Below are positions 1 through 7,194 of a DNA stretch of 22,734 bases, one piece after another. The position numbers and the translations under genes were made by a program. A model generated the notes under the pieces. That model did not search any database, was not told the origin of the DNA, and saw only the letters and a list, made by a program, of their open reading frames with translations. This DNA comes from an uncultured Burkholderiales bacterium (GTDB taxonomy: Bacteria > Pseudomonadota > Gammaproteobacteria > Burkholderiales > Burkholderiaceae_E): assembly GCA_903898725.1 (NCBI GenBank), contig CAIUGQ010000129.1, forward strand, positions 1 through 22,734, written 5' to 3'. Numbering within the stretch: position 1 is the first letter of the stretch; each line of letters begins with the position of its first letter.

Positions 1-2737
1 CGGTGAGCCGTGCGCGCAGCGGCTCCTGGGCACGCTCGTGACCCAGCCGAGTCTCGTCGAGCTCGCGCATCGTGCCGGTCAGCGCGTCGAGCCGGGCCCG
101 CAGCTCCGCCAGCCCCTGCTCGGCCTTGACCCGGGCGTCGAGCGCGTCCTGCAGCCCGGCCCGTGCCGCCGCATCGGACAGCTCGGCGAGCCGCTGCTGG
201 AGCGTCTCGGACTCGGCGAGACCCTGCTCGATGCTCTGGCGGGCCTGGGCGATCTGCTCGCGCAGCGACTGGCGACGCGCCTCGATCTCCCGCACCGAGA
301 AGGCGGCCTCGCGCTCGTCGCGCTCGAGGCTTCGCAGGCCTTCGCGCGCATCGGTGAGCGCGGCGTCCGCGTCCTCCCACTGCGCGCGCTTGAGCTCGGT
401 GGCCTCCTGGCGGTCGGCGAGCTCGAGGTCGAGGGCCTCGAAGCGCGCGCCCTCCTCGGCGATCGCCGTTTCGCGGTCGGCGAGCTGCCCGCCGAGTTCC
501 GCGAGCTCGGCCTCGAGGCGGGCACGGTCGGCGCTGGCGCGCTGGACCTGCTGCGCGCACCGCTCGGTCTCGATGCGCAGCGCGGCCGCACGGCGCACGG
601 CCTGCTGCAGCGCGTCGCGATCGGCCGACAGGCGGCTGCGGGCCTCGGATGCCGCCGCCTCGGTCCGGGCGGCACCGGCACGGGCATCGTCGGCGATCAG
701 CTCGACCGCCCGGTGCTCGCGGGTCAGGTTGTCGAGCTCCTGCTGGCGGGCGAGCACGCCGTCCTGCTCGGAGTCGAGCGCATGGAGCTGCACGCCGAAG
801 CGTCCGACCGAATGGCCCGAGCGCAGCACGAACTGCCCGCCCGCCGGCAGGCGGCCGCGCTCGGCGACGGCCTGCTGCGGCGATTCGGCGCAGAAGCTGC
901 CGTGGAGCCATTCGTCGAGCAGCGCCCGGATCCGGGGATCGGTCGTGTGGATCTGGACGGCCAGCGGGGCGAGCCCGGCGGGCACGGCCGCCCCTCCGGC
1001 GACCGGGGCGTCGCCGGCCGCGTAGAACCCGACCTTGGCCGGCGGCTGCTCCCCGAGCAGGCCCGAGAGCGACTCGAGCCGACCGACCTCGAGCGACTGC
1101 ACCCGCTCGCGCAGCACCGACTCGACCGCGGTCTCCCACCCAGGCTCGATGCGCAGCCGCTGCCAGAGCCGCTTCATGCCCTCCAGGCCGTGCTTCTGCA
1201 GCCACGGCGCAGTCTTTCCCGAGGTCAGCACGCGCTCCTGGATCTGGCGCAGCGCCGAGATCCGCGCATCGACCTGCGACACCTTGCCGATGGCCTCGCG
1301 CAGCGCCTCCTGCGCCGGGGCGCGACGCGCGTCGAGTTCGCCCCAGCGGGCTTCCCCTTCCGCGGCCCGCTCGCCCGCGCCTTCCTCGAGCGCCTCGGCC
1401 TCGGCAAGCTGTTCGCGCAGGGCATCGAGCTGTGCCTGCGGTGCCTCGCCGAGACGCTCGAGCGCGTCGCGCAGCCTGGCCTCCCGGTCCTCGAGGCCGC
1501 GAAGCGCTTCCTCGTGGCCCCGCTGGCGCGTCGCGGCGACCTGGATCGCCTGCGAGGTCTCGGCCGCACGCGCGCGGGCCGAGTCGAGCTCGGTCCTGGC
1601 ATCGCGCAGCGCATCCTCGAGCGCCGGCAGCTCGGCATTGGCATCGTCGAGACGCTGCGCGAGCACCGCCTGGCGCTCCTCGGCGGCCGCCAGTTCCTCG
1701 TCGCTGCGGGCGAGTCCCTCAGCCGCCTGCACGTCGCGCGAACGGGCCGAGTCGACCTGGGCCTGCAGGCCCGACAGCCGCTCGCGCAGCTGGGTCTGCG
1801 ACTCGGCGACGAACCGGATCTGGCCTTCCAGGCGGGTGACCTCGCCGTTGGCCTCGTAGTAGGCGCCCTGTGCCGCGTGCACCGCGTCGCTCGCCGCGTA
1901 GTGGGCGGCGCGGGTCTCCTCGAGCCGTGCCTCGACCGCACGCTGCTGCGCGAGCTGCGACTCGATCTCGTTGGTGACCTGCCCGAGCTGCTGCGCGACC
2001 TTCGTCTGGTCGGCCGCGGCCTCGTCGCGGCGGACGATCCACAGCATCTGCTGCTTGCTCTCGCGATCGGCCTCGAGATCGCGGTAGGCCTGGGCAACCT
2101 CGGCCTGCCGCTCGAGCTTCTCGATCTGCCCCCCGAGCTCGCGGACGATGTCCTCGACCCGGGTCAGGTTCTCGCGGGTGTCGGACAGCCGGTTCTCGGT
2201 CTCGCGGCGCCGCTCCTTGTACTTGGAGACGCCCGCCGCCTCCTCGAGGAAGACCCGCAGGTCCTCGGGCTTGGCCTCGATGATCCGCGAGACCGTGCCC
2301 TGCCCGATGATCGCGTAGGCGCGGGGACCGAGGCCGGTGCCGAGGAACATGTCGTGGACGTCCTTGCGGCGCACGACCTGGTTGTTGATCAGGTAGCTCG
2401 ACTGGCCGTCGCGGGTCAGCACCCGCTTGACCGAGATCTCCGCGTAGCCGGCCCAGGCGCCGCCCAGGCGCGACGACGCGTTGTCGAAGATCAGCTCGAC
2501 GCTGGCGCGTACCGACGGCTTGCGGTCGGACGAGCCGTTGAAGATCACGTCCTGCATCGACTCGCCGCGCAGCTCGGACGCCTTGGATTCGCCGAGCACC
2601 CATCGCACGGCGTCCATGATGTTCGACTTCCCGCAGCCGTTCGGTCCGACGACGCCCACCAGCTGGCTCGGGACCTCGAACGCGGTCGGGTCGACGAATG
2701 ACTTGAAGCCGGCGAGCTTGAGCTGTTTCAGACGCAC
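1..2737 (-). CDS. smc: Chromosome segregation protein SMC (C-terminal end outside window)
   Basis: SMC is the ATPase core of the bacterial condensin that compacts and segregates the chromosome with ScpA and ScpB. The visible 912 residues begin with the family's N-terminus (RLKQLKLAGFKSF), then the Walker A motif GPNGCGKSN near residue 33, and the N-terminal head block with LINNQ and FLEEAAGVSKYKER. A long Glu/Arg/Ala/Gln-rich coiled-coil arm follows. The hinge lies at about residues 505-640 (for example GLEGMKRLW near 520). The second coiled-coil arm runs off the window. Bacterial SMCs are about 1170 residues, so roughly 260 residues with the signature motif and Walker B are missing only because of the window edge. 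The start is GTG at 2737, chosen by homology; no clear Shine-Dalgarno precedes it. The gene is divergent from queF. The frame is open throughout. Family assignment is very secure. Confidence 0.97.
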   Translation of the reverse strand, partial: MRLKQLKLAGFKSFVDPTAFEVPSQLVGVVGPNGCGKSNIMDAVRWVLGESKASELRGESMQDVIFNGSSDRKPSVRASVELIFDNASSRLGGAWAGYAEISVKRVLTRDGQSSYLINNQVVRRKDVHDMFLGTGLGPRAYAIIGQGTVSRIIEAKPEDLRVFLEEAAGVSKYKERRRETENRLSDTRENLTRVEDIVRELGGQIEKLERQAEVAQAYRDLEADRESKQQMLWIVRRDEAAADQTKVAQQLGQVTNEIESQLAQQRAVEARLEETRAAHYAASDAVHAAQGAYYEANGEVTRLEGQIRFVAESQTQLRERLSGLQAQVDSARSRDVQAAEGLARSDEELAAAEERQAVLAQRLDDANAELPALEDALRDARTELDSARARAAETSQAIQVAATRQRGHEEALRGLEDREARLRDALERLGEAPQAQLDALREQLAEAEALEEGAGERAAEGEARWGELDARRAPAQEALREAIGKVSQVDARISALRQIQERVLTSGKTAPWLQKHGLEGMKRLWQRLRIEPGWETAVESVLRERVQSLEVGRLESLSGLLGEQPPAKVGFYAAGDAPVAGGAAVPAGLAPLAVQIHTTDPRIRALLDEWLHGSFCAESPQQAVAERGRLPAGGQFVLRSGHSVGRFGVQLHALDSEQDGVLARQQELDNLTREHRAVELIADDARAGAARTEAAASEARSRLSADRDALQQAVRRAAALRIETERCAQQVQRASADRARLEAELAELGGQLADRETAIAEEGARFEALDLELADRQEATELKRAQWEDADAALTDAREGLRSLERDEREAAFSVREIEARRQSLREQIAQARQSIEQGLAESETLQQRLAELSDAAARAGLQDALDARVKAEQGLAELRARLDALTGTMRELDETRLGHERAQEPLRARLT

Positions 2738-2853
2738 GGGGCAATGCTCTGTCAGCCCCGCGCAGGCGGGGTGGATCGAATCGTCGGAGACGGTAACGGA
2801 CGTGCGCGGCGGCGGCGACGTCCACGGCTGGCGACCCCTCGGCGGGCCACGCC

Positions 2854-2859
2854 TATAAT
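2854..2859 (+). promoter_or_regulatory. Consensus -10 box upstream of queF
   Basis: A perfect TATAAT stands out in a very GC-rich stretch, 162 bp before the queF start. No good -35 is visible: the nearest candidate, TGGCGA at 2829-2834, has a 19-bp spacer and matches only half the consensus. Transcription would start near 2866. The box reads toward queF and away from smc. The assignment rests on the -10 alone. Confidence 0.5.
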
Positions 2860-2865
2860 AGCACC

Positions 2866-2961
2866 GCAGCCTTGGCGCCCCTGCGGCGCCGGGGCCGTCC
2901 GGGAGCGCCCCGAGGGCCGCCCGGGCACCCCCTGGACACGGCCCGTACGGGCCCTTTTTTT
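2866..2961 (+). ncRNA. Candidate structured leader or small RNA upstream of queF
   Basis: Between the TATAAT box and a hairpin with a T-run lies about 95 nt of strongly self-complementary sequence. One hairpin pairs GGCGCC 2874-2879 with 2885-2890 around a 5-nt loop. A second pairs GGGGC 2891-2895 with GCCCC 2907-2911. GGGCC at 2914-2918 could pair with GGCCC at 2940-2944, which is the left arm of the terminator hairpin, so an antiterminator fold is possible. The leader does not resemble a preQ1 aptamer, SRP RNA or 6S RNA as I know them. It may be an attenuated 5' leader of queF or a free small RNA. No homology is known to me. Confidence 0.35.
2940..2961 (+). terminator. Intrinsic terminator ahead of queF
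   Basis: The perfect palindrome GGCCCGTACGGGCC (2940-2953) forms a 5-bp GC stem with a GTAC loop and is followed by one C and seven Ts (2955-2961). The T-run lies on the plus-strand side. The gene to the left is smc, which runs the other way, so this terminator can only act on a short plus-strand transcript started within 2738-2940. Confidence 0.6.
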
Positions 2962-3020
2962 CGGCCTCGCCGAGCGTCGCCCCGCGCGGTGCCGACGCGG
3001 CCTGCCGCGGAGATTTCCCG

Positions 3021-3440
3021 ATGCCCAGCGCACCGTCGACCCAGCTCGAGACCTTCCCCAACCCGGCCCCCGGGCGCGACTACCTCGTGCACATCGAGGT
3101 GCCGGAGTTCACCTGCCTGTGCCCGCTCACCGGCCAGCCCGACTTCGCCACGCTCGTGATCGACTACGTGCCCGAGCGCAAGAACCTCGAACTCAAGGCC
3201 CTCAAGCTGTACATGTGGTCTTTCCGGGACGAAGGCGTCTTCCACGAGGCGGTGACCAACCGCATCCTCGACGAGATGGTCGCCGCGACCCGGCCGCGCT
3301 TCATGCGGCTGACCGCCCGCTGGTATGTCCGGGGCGGCATCTTCACCACCGTCGTCGCCGAGCACCGCAAGCGGGGCTGGAAACCCGAGCCGCGCGTCGA
3401 TCTGGGCGGGTTCGCTGCCGAATCGAGCACCCGCGGCTGA
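3021..3440 (+). CDS. queF: NADPH-dependent 7-cyano-7-deazaguanine reductase (QueF, short type)
   Basis: QueF reduces the nitrile preQ0 to the aminomethyl preQ1 with NADPH, the last free-base step of queuosine biosynthesis in the cytosol. The protein is 139 residues, the size of the unimodular YkvM-type enzyme. It shows the active-site block CPLTGQPDF with Cys34 as the nucleophile that forms the thioimide and Asp41 as the proton donor. The NADPH-binding family block ELKALK and the FHE motif follow at about residues 56-80. A GGAG sequence at 3009-3012 is well placed 8 nt before the ATG. The gene follows the terminator-like leader described separately and is separated from dapC by 48 bp of AT-rich DNA. 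No other queuosine gene is in the window, so it is probably transcribed on its own. Confidence 0.96.
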   Translation: MPSAPSTQLETFPNPAPGRDYLVHIEVPEFTCLCPLTGQPDFATLVIDYVPERKNLELKALKLYMWSFRDEGVFHEAVTNRILDEMVAATRPRFMRLTARWYVRGGIFTTVVAEHRKRGWKPEPRVDLGGFAAESSTRG

Positions 3441-3488
3441 CAATAGTCGAGATTTATCCGTTTCAGTACAACGTGTTACGGAACTTTC

Positions 3489-4694
3489 TTGAACCGACTT
3501 CTAGATAACCTGCAACCCTATCCGTTCGAGCGGCTGAGGGCGCTGCTGCGCGGCGTCGAGCCGCCGATGGCGCTGCGGCCGATCTCGATGTCGATCGGCG
3601 AGCCCCGGCACCGTGCACCCGCCTGCGTGCGCGAGGCGATGGTCGCGGCCCTCGACGGCCTGTCCTCGTACCCGCCCACCGCGGGGGGCGAGCCGCTGCG
3701 ACGCGCCATCGCCGCCTGGCTCGATCGCCGCTACGGCCTGCCCGAGGTCGACCCCGCGACGCAGGTGCTGCCGGTGAACGGCTCCAAGGAGGCGCTGTTC
3801 GCCATCGCGCAGCTGGTGGTCGACGCCGGCCCGGGCAGCCCCCGACCGGTCGTGCTGCTCCCGAATCCCTGCTACCAGGTCTACGAGGGCGCCGCGCTGC
3901 TCGCCGGCGCCGAGGTCGTGTACGTCGATCCCGCGCCCGGTGACGCCGCCCCCGACTGGGACGCGGTGCCGAGCGCGACCTGGGGCCGCGTGCAGCTGGT
4001 CTACGTCTGCTCGCCCGGCAATCCGACCGGCTCGGTCATGTCGCGGGCCCAGTGGGCCCGGCTCTTCGAGCTGTCGGCGCGCCACGGCTTCGTGATCGCC
4101 GCCGACGAGTGCTACTCCGAGATCTATCCCGACGACGCGGCACCGCCCGAGGGCGCCCTGCAGGCCGCGCATGCGCTCGGCCTCACCGATTTCGCGCGCC
4201 TGCTGACCTTCTCCAGCCTCTCGAAGCGCTCGAGCGTGCCCGGCCTGCGCTCCGGCTTCGTCGCCGGCGACGCAGCCCTGATCGCCCGCTTCCTGCTCCT
4301 GCGCTCCTACAACGGCGGCGCGATGAGCGCCACCGTGCAGGCCGCCTCGCTCGCGGCCTGGTCGGACGAGGCCCATGTGGTGGAGAACCGTCGCCTGTAC
4401 CGGGAGAAGTTCGATGCCGTGCTGCCTCGGCTCGACGGCCCGCTGCAGGTCGCGGCACCCGCCGGCGGCTTCTTCCTGTGGGCCGGCGTCCCCGGCGGCG
4501 ATGACACCGCGTTCGCCCGGGACCTGTACGCCCAATATAATGTGCTGGTCCTCCCGGGCAGCTACCTCGCCCGAGGCGGCCCCGGCCGCAACCCCGGAGC
4601 CGGATTCGTGCGCATCGCGCTCGTCGACGGCCTCGACGCCTGCGTCGAGGCGGCCGACCGCATCCGACGCTTCTCCACCCGAACCACAGCCTGA
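3489..4694 (+). CDS. dapC: N-succinyldiaminopimelate aminotransferase (DapC)
   Basis: DapC is a PLP-dependent class I/II aminotransferase that converts N-succinyl-2-amino-6-ketopimelate to N-succinyl-LL-diaminopimelate using glutamate, for lysine and peptidoglycan synthesis. The 401-residue protein has the fold-type I residues in order: Asn178 in SPGNPTG, Asp206 in AADECYS, Tyr209, the Schiff-base lysine Lys246 in SSLSKRSS, and Arg254. The start is a TTG at 3489, chosen because it gives the N-terminus NRLLDNLQPYPFE that I recall for betaproteobacterial DapC; ACGGAA at 3478-3483 is a modest ribosome site. The preceding 60 bp (3441-3500) are only 40% GC, as expected for a promoter region, but I find no convincing -35/-10 pair. 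It lies 10 bp before dapD, which confirms the role. Confidence 0.94.
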   Translation: MNRLLDNLQPYPFERLRALLRGVEPPMALRPISMSIGEPRHRAPACVREAMVAALDGLSSYPPTAGGEPLRRAIAAWLDRRYGLPEVDPATQVLPVNGSKEALFAIAQLVVDAGPGSPRPVVLLPNPCYQVYEGAALLAGAEVVYVDPAPGDAAPDWDAVPSATWGRVQLVYVCSPGNPTGSVMSRAQWARLFELSARHGFVIAADECYSEIYPDDAAPPEGALQAAHALGLTDFARLLTFSSLSKRSSVPGLRSGFVAGDAALIARFLLLRSYNGGAMSATVQAASLAAWSDEAHVVENRRLYREKFDAVLPRLDGPLQVAAPAGGFFLWAGVPGGDDTAFARDLYAQYNVLVLPGSYLARGGPGRNPGAGFVRIALVDGLDACVEAADRIRRFSTRTTA

Positions 4695-4704
4695 CCCGCC
4701 ACCG

Positions 4705-5526
4705 ATGACCGCCCTCCAGAGCACGATCGAACAGGCGTGGGACCAGCGTACCGAGCTGTCCCCCGCCTCCGCACCCAAACCCGTGCGCGAAGCCGTCGGC
4801 CACGTGATCGCCGAGCTCAACGCCGGCCGGCTGCGAGTCGCCGAGAAGGTCGACGGCGCCTGGGCCGTCCACCAGTGGATCAAGAAGGCGGTGCTGCTGT
4901 CGTTCCGCCTCGAGGACAACGCGCCGATGCAGTCGGGCGCCCTGCAGTTCTACGACAAGGTCCCGACCAAGTTCGAGGGCTGGAGCCAGCAGGACTACGC
5001 GGCCGGCGGCTTTCGCGTGGTGCCGCCGGCGGTGGCCCGCCGGGGCAGCTTCATCGGGCGCAACGTCGTCCTGATGCCGTCGTACGTCAACATCGGCGCC
5101 TACGTCGACGAGGGCACCATGGTCGACACCTGGGCGACCGTCGGCTCCTGCGCCCAGATCGGCAAGAACGTCCACCTCTCGGGCGGCGTCGGGATCGGCG
5201 GCGTCCTCGAGCCGCTGCAGGCGAACCCGACGATCATCGAGGACAACTGCTTCATCGGCGCGCGCTCCGAGGTCGTCGAGGGCGTGATCGTCGAGGAGAA
5301 CTCGGTGCTGTCGATGGGCGTCTACATCGGCCAGAGCACGAAGATCTACGACCGGGCGACCGGCGAGGTCACCTACGGTCGCGTGCCGGCCGGCTCGGTC
5401 GTGGTCTCAGGCTCGCTGCCGTCGGCCGACGGCAAGTACAGCCTGTACTGCGCGGTGATCGTCAAGCGTGTCGACGCGCAGACCCGCGCCAAGACCGGCA
5501 TCAACGAGCTGCTGCGCGGCGACTGA
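4705..5526 (+). CDS. dapD: 2,3,4,5-tetrahydropyridine-2,6-dicarboxylate N-succinyltransferase (DapD)
   Basis: DapD transfers succinate from succinyl-CoA to tetrahydrodipicolinate, the first step of the succinylase branch of lysine and diaminopimelate synthesis. The product is the substrate line of the neighbouring DapC and, further on, DapE. The protein is 273 residues, the usual length. An N-terminal helical region (about 1-100) is followed by hexapeptide repeats that form a left-handed beta helix, with runs such as GSFIGRNVVLMPSYVNIGA and GTMVDTWATVGSCAQIG, and a C-terminal region ending in TGINELLRGD. The ATG at 4705 starts 10 bp after the dapC stop. An open frame continues further upstream inside dapC, but that is overlap and the family start MTALQSTIEQAW is clear. 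Confidence 0.97.
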   Translation: MTALQSTIEQAWDQRTELSPASAPKPVREAVGHVIAELNAGRLRVAEKVDGAWAVHQWIKKAVLLSFRLEDNAPMQSGALQFYDKVPTKFEGWSQQDYAAGGFRVVPPAVARRGSFIGRNVVLMPSYVNIGAYVDEGTMVDTWATVGSCAQIGKNVHLSGGVGIGGVLEPLQANPTIIEDNCFIGARSEVVEGVIVEENSVLSMGVYIGQSTKIYDRATGEVTYGRVPAGSVVVSGSLPSADGKYSLYCAVIVKRVDAQTRAKTGINELLRGD

Positions 5527-5562
5527 CCCGCACCCACCCGCTCCCCGACGAGGCGACGACGA

Positions 5563-6732
5563 ATGGCGATGGAACGTCTGCTGGCCCTGATGGCCGAGAA
5601 GAAGGCGTCTGACCTGTTCATCGCGGCCGGGACGGCGGTGCAGATCAAGATCAACGGCACCACCGTGCCGATCAACCAGCAGCGCCTCGATCCGGCCTCG
5701 GTCGACGCGCTGCTGCGCGAGGTGCTGACCGACAAGCAGTGGGCGACGTTCGAGCACGAGAGCGAGCTCAACATGGGCTACGGGCTGCGCAACGTCGGCA
5801 GCTTCCGGTTCTCGCTGTTCCGCCAGCGCGGCACGACCGCCGCGGTGGTGCGCTACATCCCGGGCGACGTGCCGCAGTTCGAGTCGCTGCACCTGCCGCC
5901 GATCCTCTCCGAGCTCATCATGGAGAAGCGCGGCCTGCTGCTGGTGGTGGGCTCGACCGGTTCGGGCAAGACCACGACGCTCGCTTCGGTGCTCGACTAC
6001 CGGAACCAGCACCGCAGCGGCCACATCCTCACCATCGAGGACCCGATCGAGTACACCTTCCGGCACAAGCGCTCGGTGGTGAACCAGCGGCAGGTCGGCA
6101 CGGACGCCGTCTCCTACGACGTCGCGCTGCGCAATGCGCTGCGCCAGGCGCCCGACTGCCTGATGATCGGCGAGATCCGGGACGTCGAGACGATGAGCGC
6201 GGCGATCGCCTATGCGCAGTCCGGCCACCTGGTGCTCTCGACGCTGCATGCGAACAACGCCTCGCATGCGCTCAACCGGATCGTCAGCTTCTACACGCCG
6301 GAGAACCGGCGGGTGCTGCTGTCCGACCTCTCGACGACCCTCAAGGCCGTGGTCTCGCAGCGCCTGATCCGCTCGTCCACCGGCGGGCGCGTGCCCGCCG
6401 TCGAGATCCTGCTCAACACCACCTTCATCTCCGAGCTGATCGAGCAGGGACGCCTGTCCGAGATCAAGGAGGCGATGGAGAAGAGCATGGCGCCGGGCTC
6501 GCAGACCTTCGAGCGGGCACTGGTCGAACTGGTCCGCACGAAGCGGGTCAGCAAGGAGGATGCGCTGGCGCAGTCCGACTCGCCGACCAACCTGCTGTGG
6601 CTGCTCGAGAACACCGAGGACGTCGCCGCGCCGCTGTCGTCGCCGCTGCCGAGCAACGTCGAGGCGAACACGCCGACCGACAAGAAGCCGGCCGACGGTC
6701 CGACCTTCTCCGAGTTCATGCTCAACATCTGA
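5563..6732 (+). CDS. pilU: Type IV pilus retraction ATPase PilU (PilT paralogue)
   Basis: PilU is a hexameric secretion-type ATPase that assists PilT in disassembling type IV pili at the inner membrane base, supporting twitching and DNA uptake. The 389-residue protein has a PAS-like N-terminal domain and the ATPase core. Walker A is GSTGSGKT (130-137), the Asp box LTIEDPIEY lies near 156, Walker B is MIGEIRD (201-207), and the His box HLVLSTLHA starts near 222. The C-terminal part has EILLNTTFISELI and IKEAMEKS, which fits PilU; the AIRNLIRE motif of PilT is absent. GAGG at 5550-5553 sits 9 nt before the first ATG and favours it over the ATG at 5569. It lies 36 bp after dapD and overlaps the next gene. 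No other pilus gene is in the window. Confidence 0.9.
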   Translation: MAMERLLALMAEKKASDLFIAAGTAVQIKINGTTVPINQQRLDPASVDALLREVLTDKQWATFEHESELNMGYGLRNVGSFRFSLFRQRGTTAAVVRYIPGDVPQFESLHLPPILSELIMEKRGLLLVVGSTGSGKTTTLASVLDYRNQHRSGHILTIEDPIEYTFRHKRSVVNQRQVGTDAVSYDVALRNALRQAPDCLMIGEIRDVETMSAAIAYAQSGHLVLSTLHANNASHALNRIVSFYTPENRRVLLSDLSTTLKAVVSQRLIRSSTGGRVPAVEILLNTTFISELIEQGRLSEIKEAMEKSMAPGSQTFERALVELVRTKRVSKEDALAQSDSPTNLLWLLENTEDVAAPLSSPLPSNVEANTPTDKKPADGPTFSEFMLNI

Positions 6733-7109
6733 TGGACGAAGGCGTGGTCGTCTACGGCATCGACAGCTGCGACCAGGTCCGCAAGGCCCGCTCGTGGCTG
6801 CGCGCCCAGGGCGTGGCCTTCCGCTTCCACGACTTCCGCGCGGACGGGCTCGACGCCTCGCTGCTCGCGCGCTGGATGGGCCATCTGCCCTGGGACGCGC
6901 TGCTCAACAAGCGCGGGCTGAGCTGGCGCCAGCTCGATGCCAGCCGACGTGCGAGCGTCGTCGACCAGTCGAGCGCCTGCGAGCTGATGCTGGCGAACCC
7001 GACGCTGGTGAAGCGGCCGGTGCTCGAGGCCGGCGACCGCATCGTCGTCGGCTTCTCGGAGCCGATCTACCGCAACCTGTTCGCCGAGCCTTCGCAGCCG
7101 GCGCCCTGA
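6732..7109 (+). CDS. ArsC/Spx-family thiol protein, YffB type
   Basis: This 125-residue protein has a thioredoxin-like fold of the arsenate reductase (ArsC) superfamily. It opens with VVVYGIDSCDQVRKA, which carries the single N-terminal cysteine (Cys13), and continues with FHDFRADGLD, WDALLNKRG and LVKRPVLE. The order and wording match Escherichia coli YffB, a glutathione-dependent thiol reductase-like protein of uncertain physiological role, better than true plasmid arsenate reductases. There is no arsenic gene nearby. Its ATG overlaps the pilU stop in TGATG, so translation is probably coupled. It is followed by 85 bp and then dapE. The family is secure; the cellular function is not known. 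Confidence 0.88.
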   Translation: MDEGVVVYGIDSCDQVRKARSWLRAQGVAFRFHDFRADGLDASLLARWMGHLPWDALLNKRGLSWRQLDASRRASVVDQSSACELMLANPTLVKRPVLEAGDRIVVGFSEPIYRNLFAEPSQPAP

Positions 7110-7194
7110 AGCCCGCCGCGGCACCGGCCGCGCCGGGGCAGACGACGACCCGGCCCGGCGTCGGCCATCGCGATCCGCGATCACGCACCCTCAC

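Noticed and set aside
38..2701. Very long plus-strand open frame opposite smc
   Set aside because: The minus strand encodes an unmistakable SMC. The antisense frame is open because GC-rich codons rarely create stops, and its product is low-complexity Arg/Leu/Ala with no domain.
2866..2961. preQ1 riboswitch, SRP RNA or 6S RNA in the queF leader
   Set aside because: The short AT-rich preQ1 aptamer elements are absent, there is no GGAAG-type SRP tip, and the segment is too short and differently folded for 6S RNA. It is reported only as an unknown leader.
3501..4919. Long minus-strand open frame opposite dapC and dapD
   Set aside because: It is the shadow of two well-conserved enzymes and shows no family motif.
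6732..7109. Functional arsenate reductase
   Set aside because: The sequence follows YffB closely and no arsenic-resistance gene is nearby, so only the superfamily is claimed.
7167..7181. Inverted repeat ATCGCG/CGCGAT before dapE as an operator
   Set aside because: A 6-bp CG-rich repeat is expected by chance in such DNA and there is no promoter next to it.
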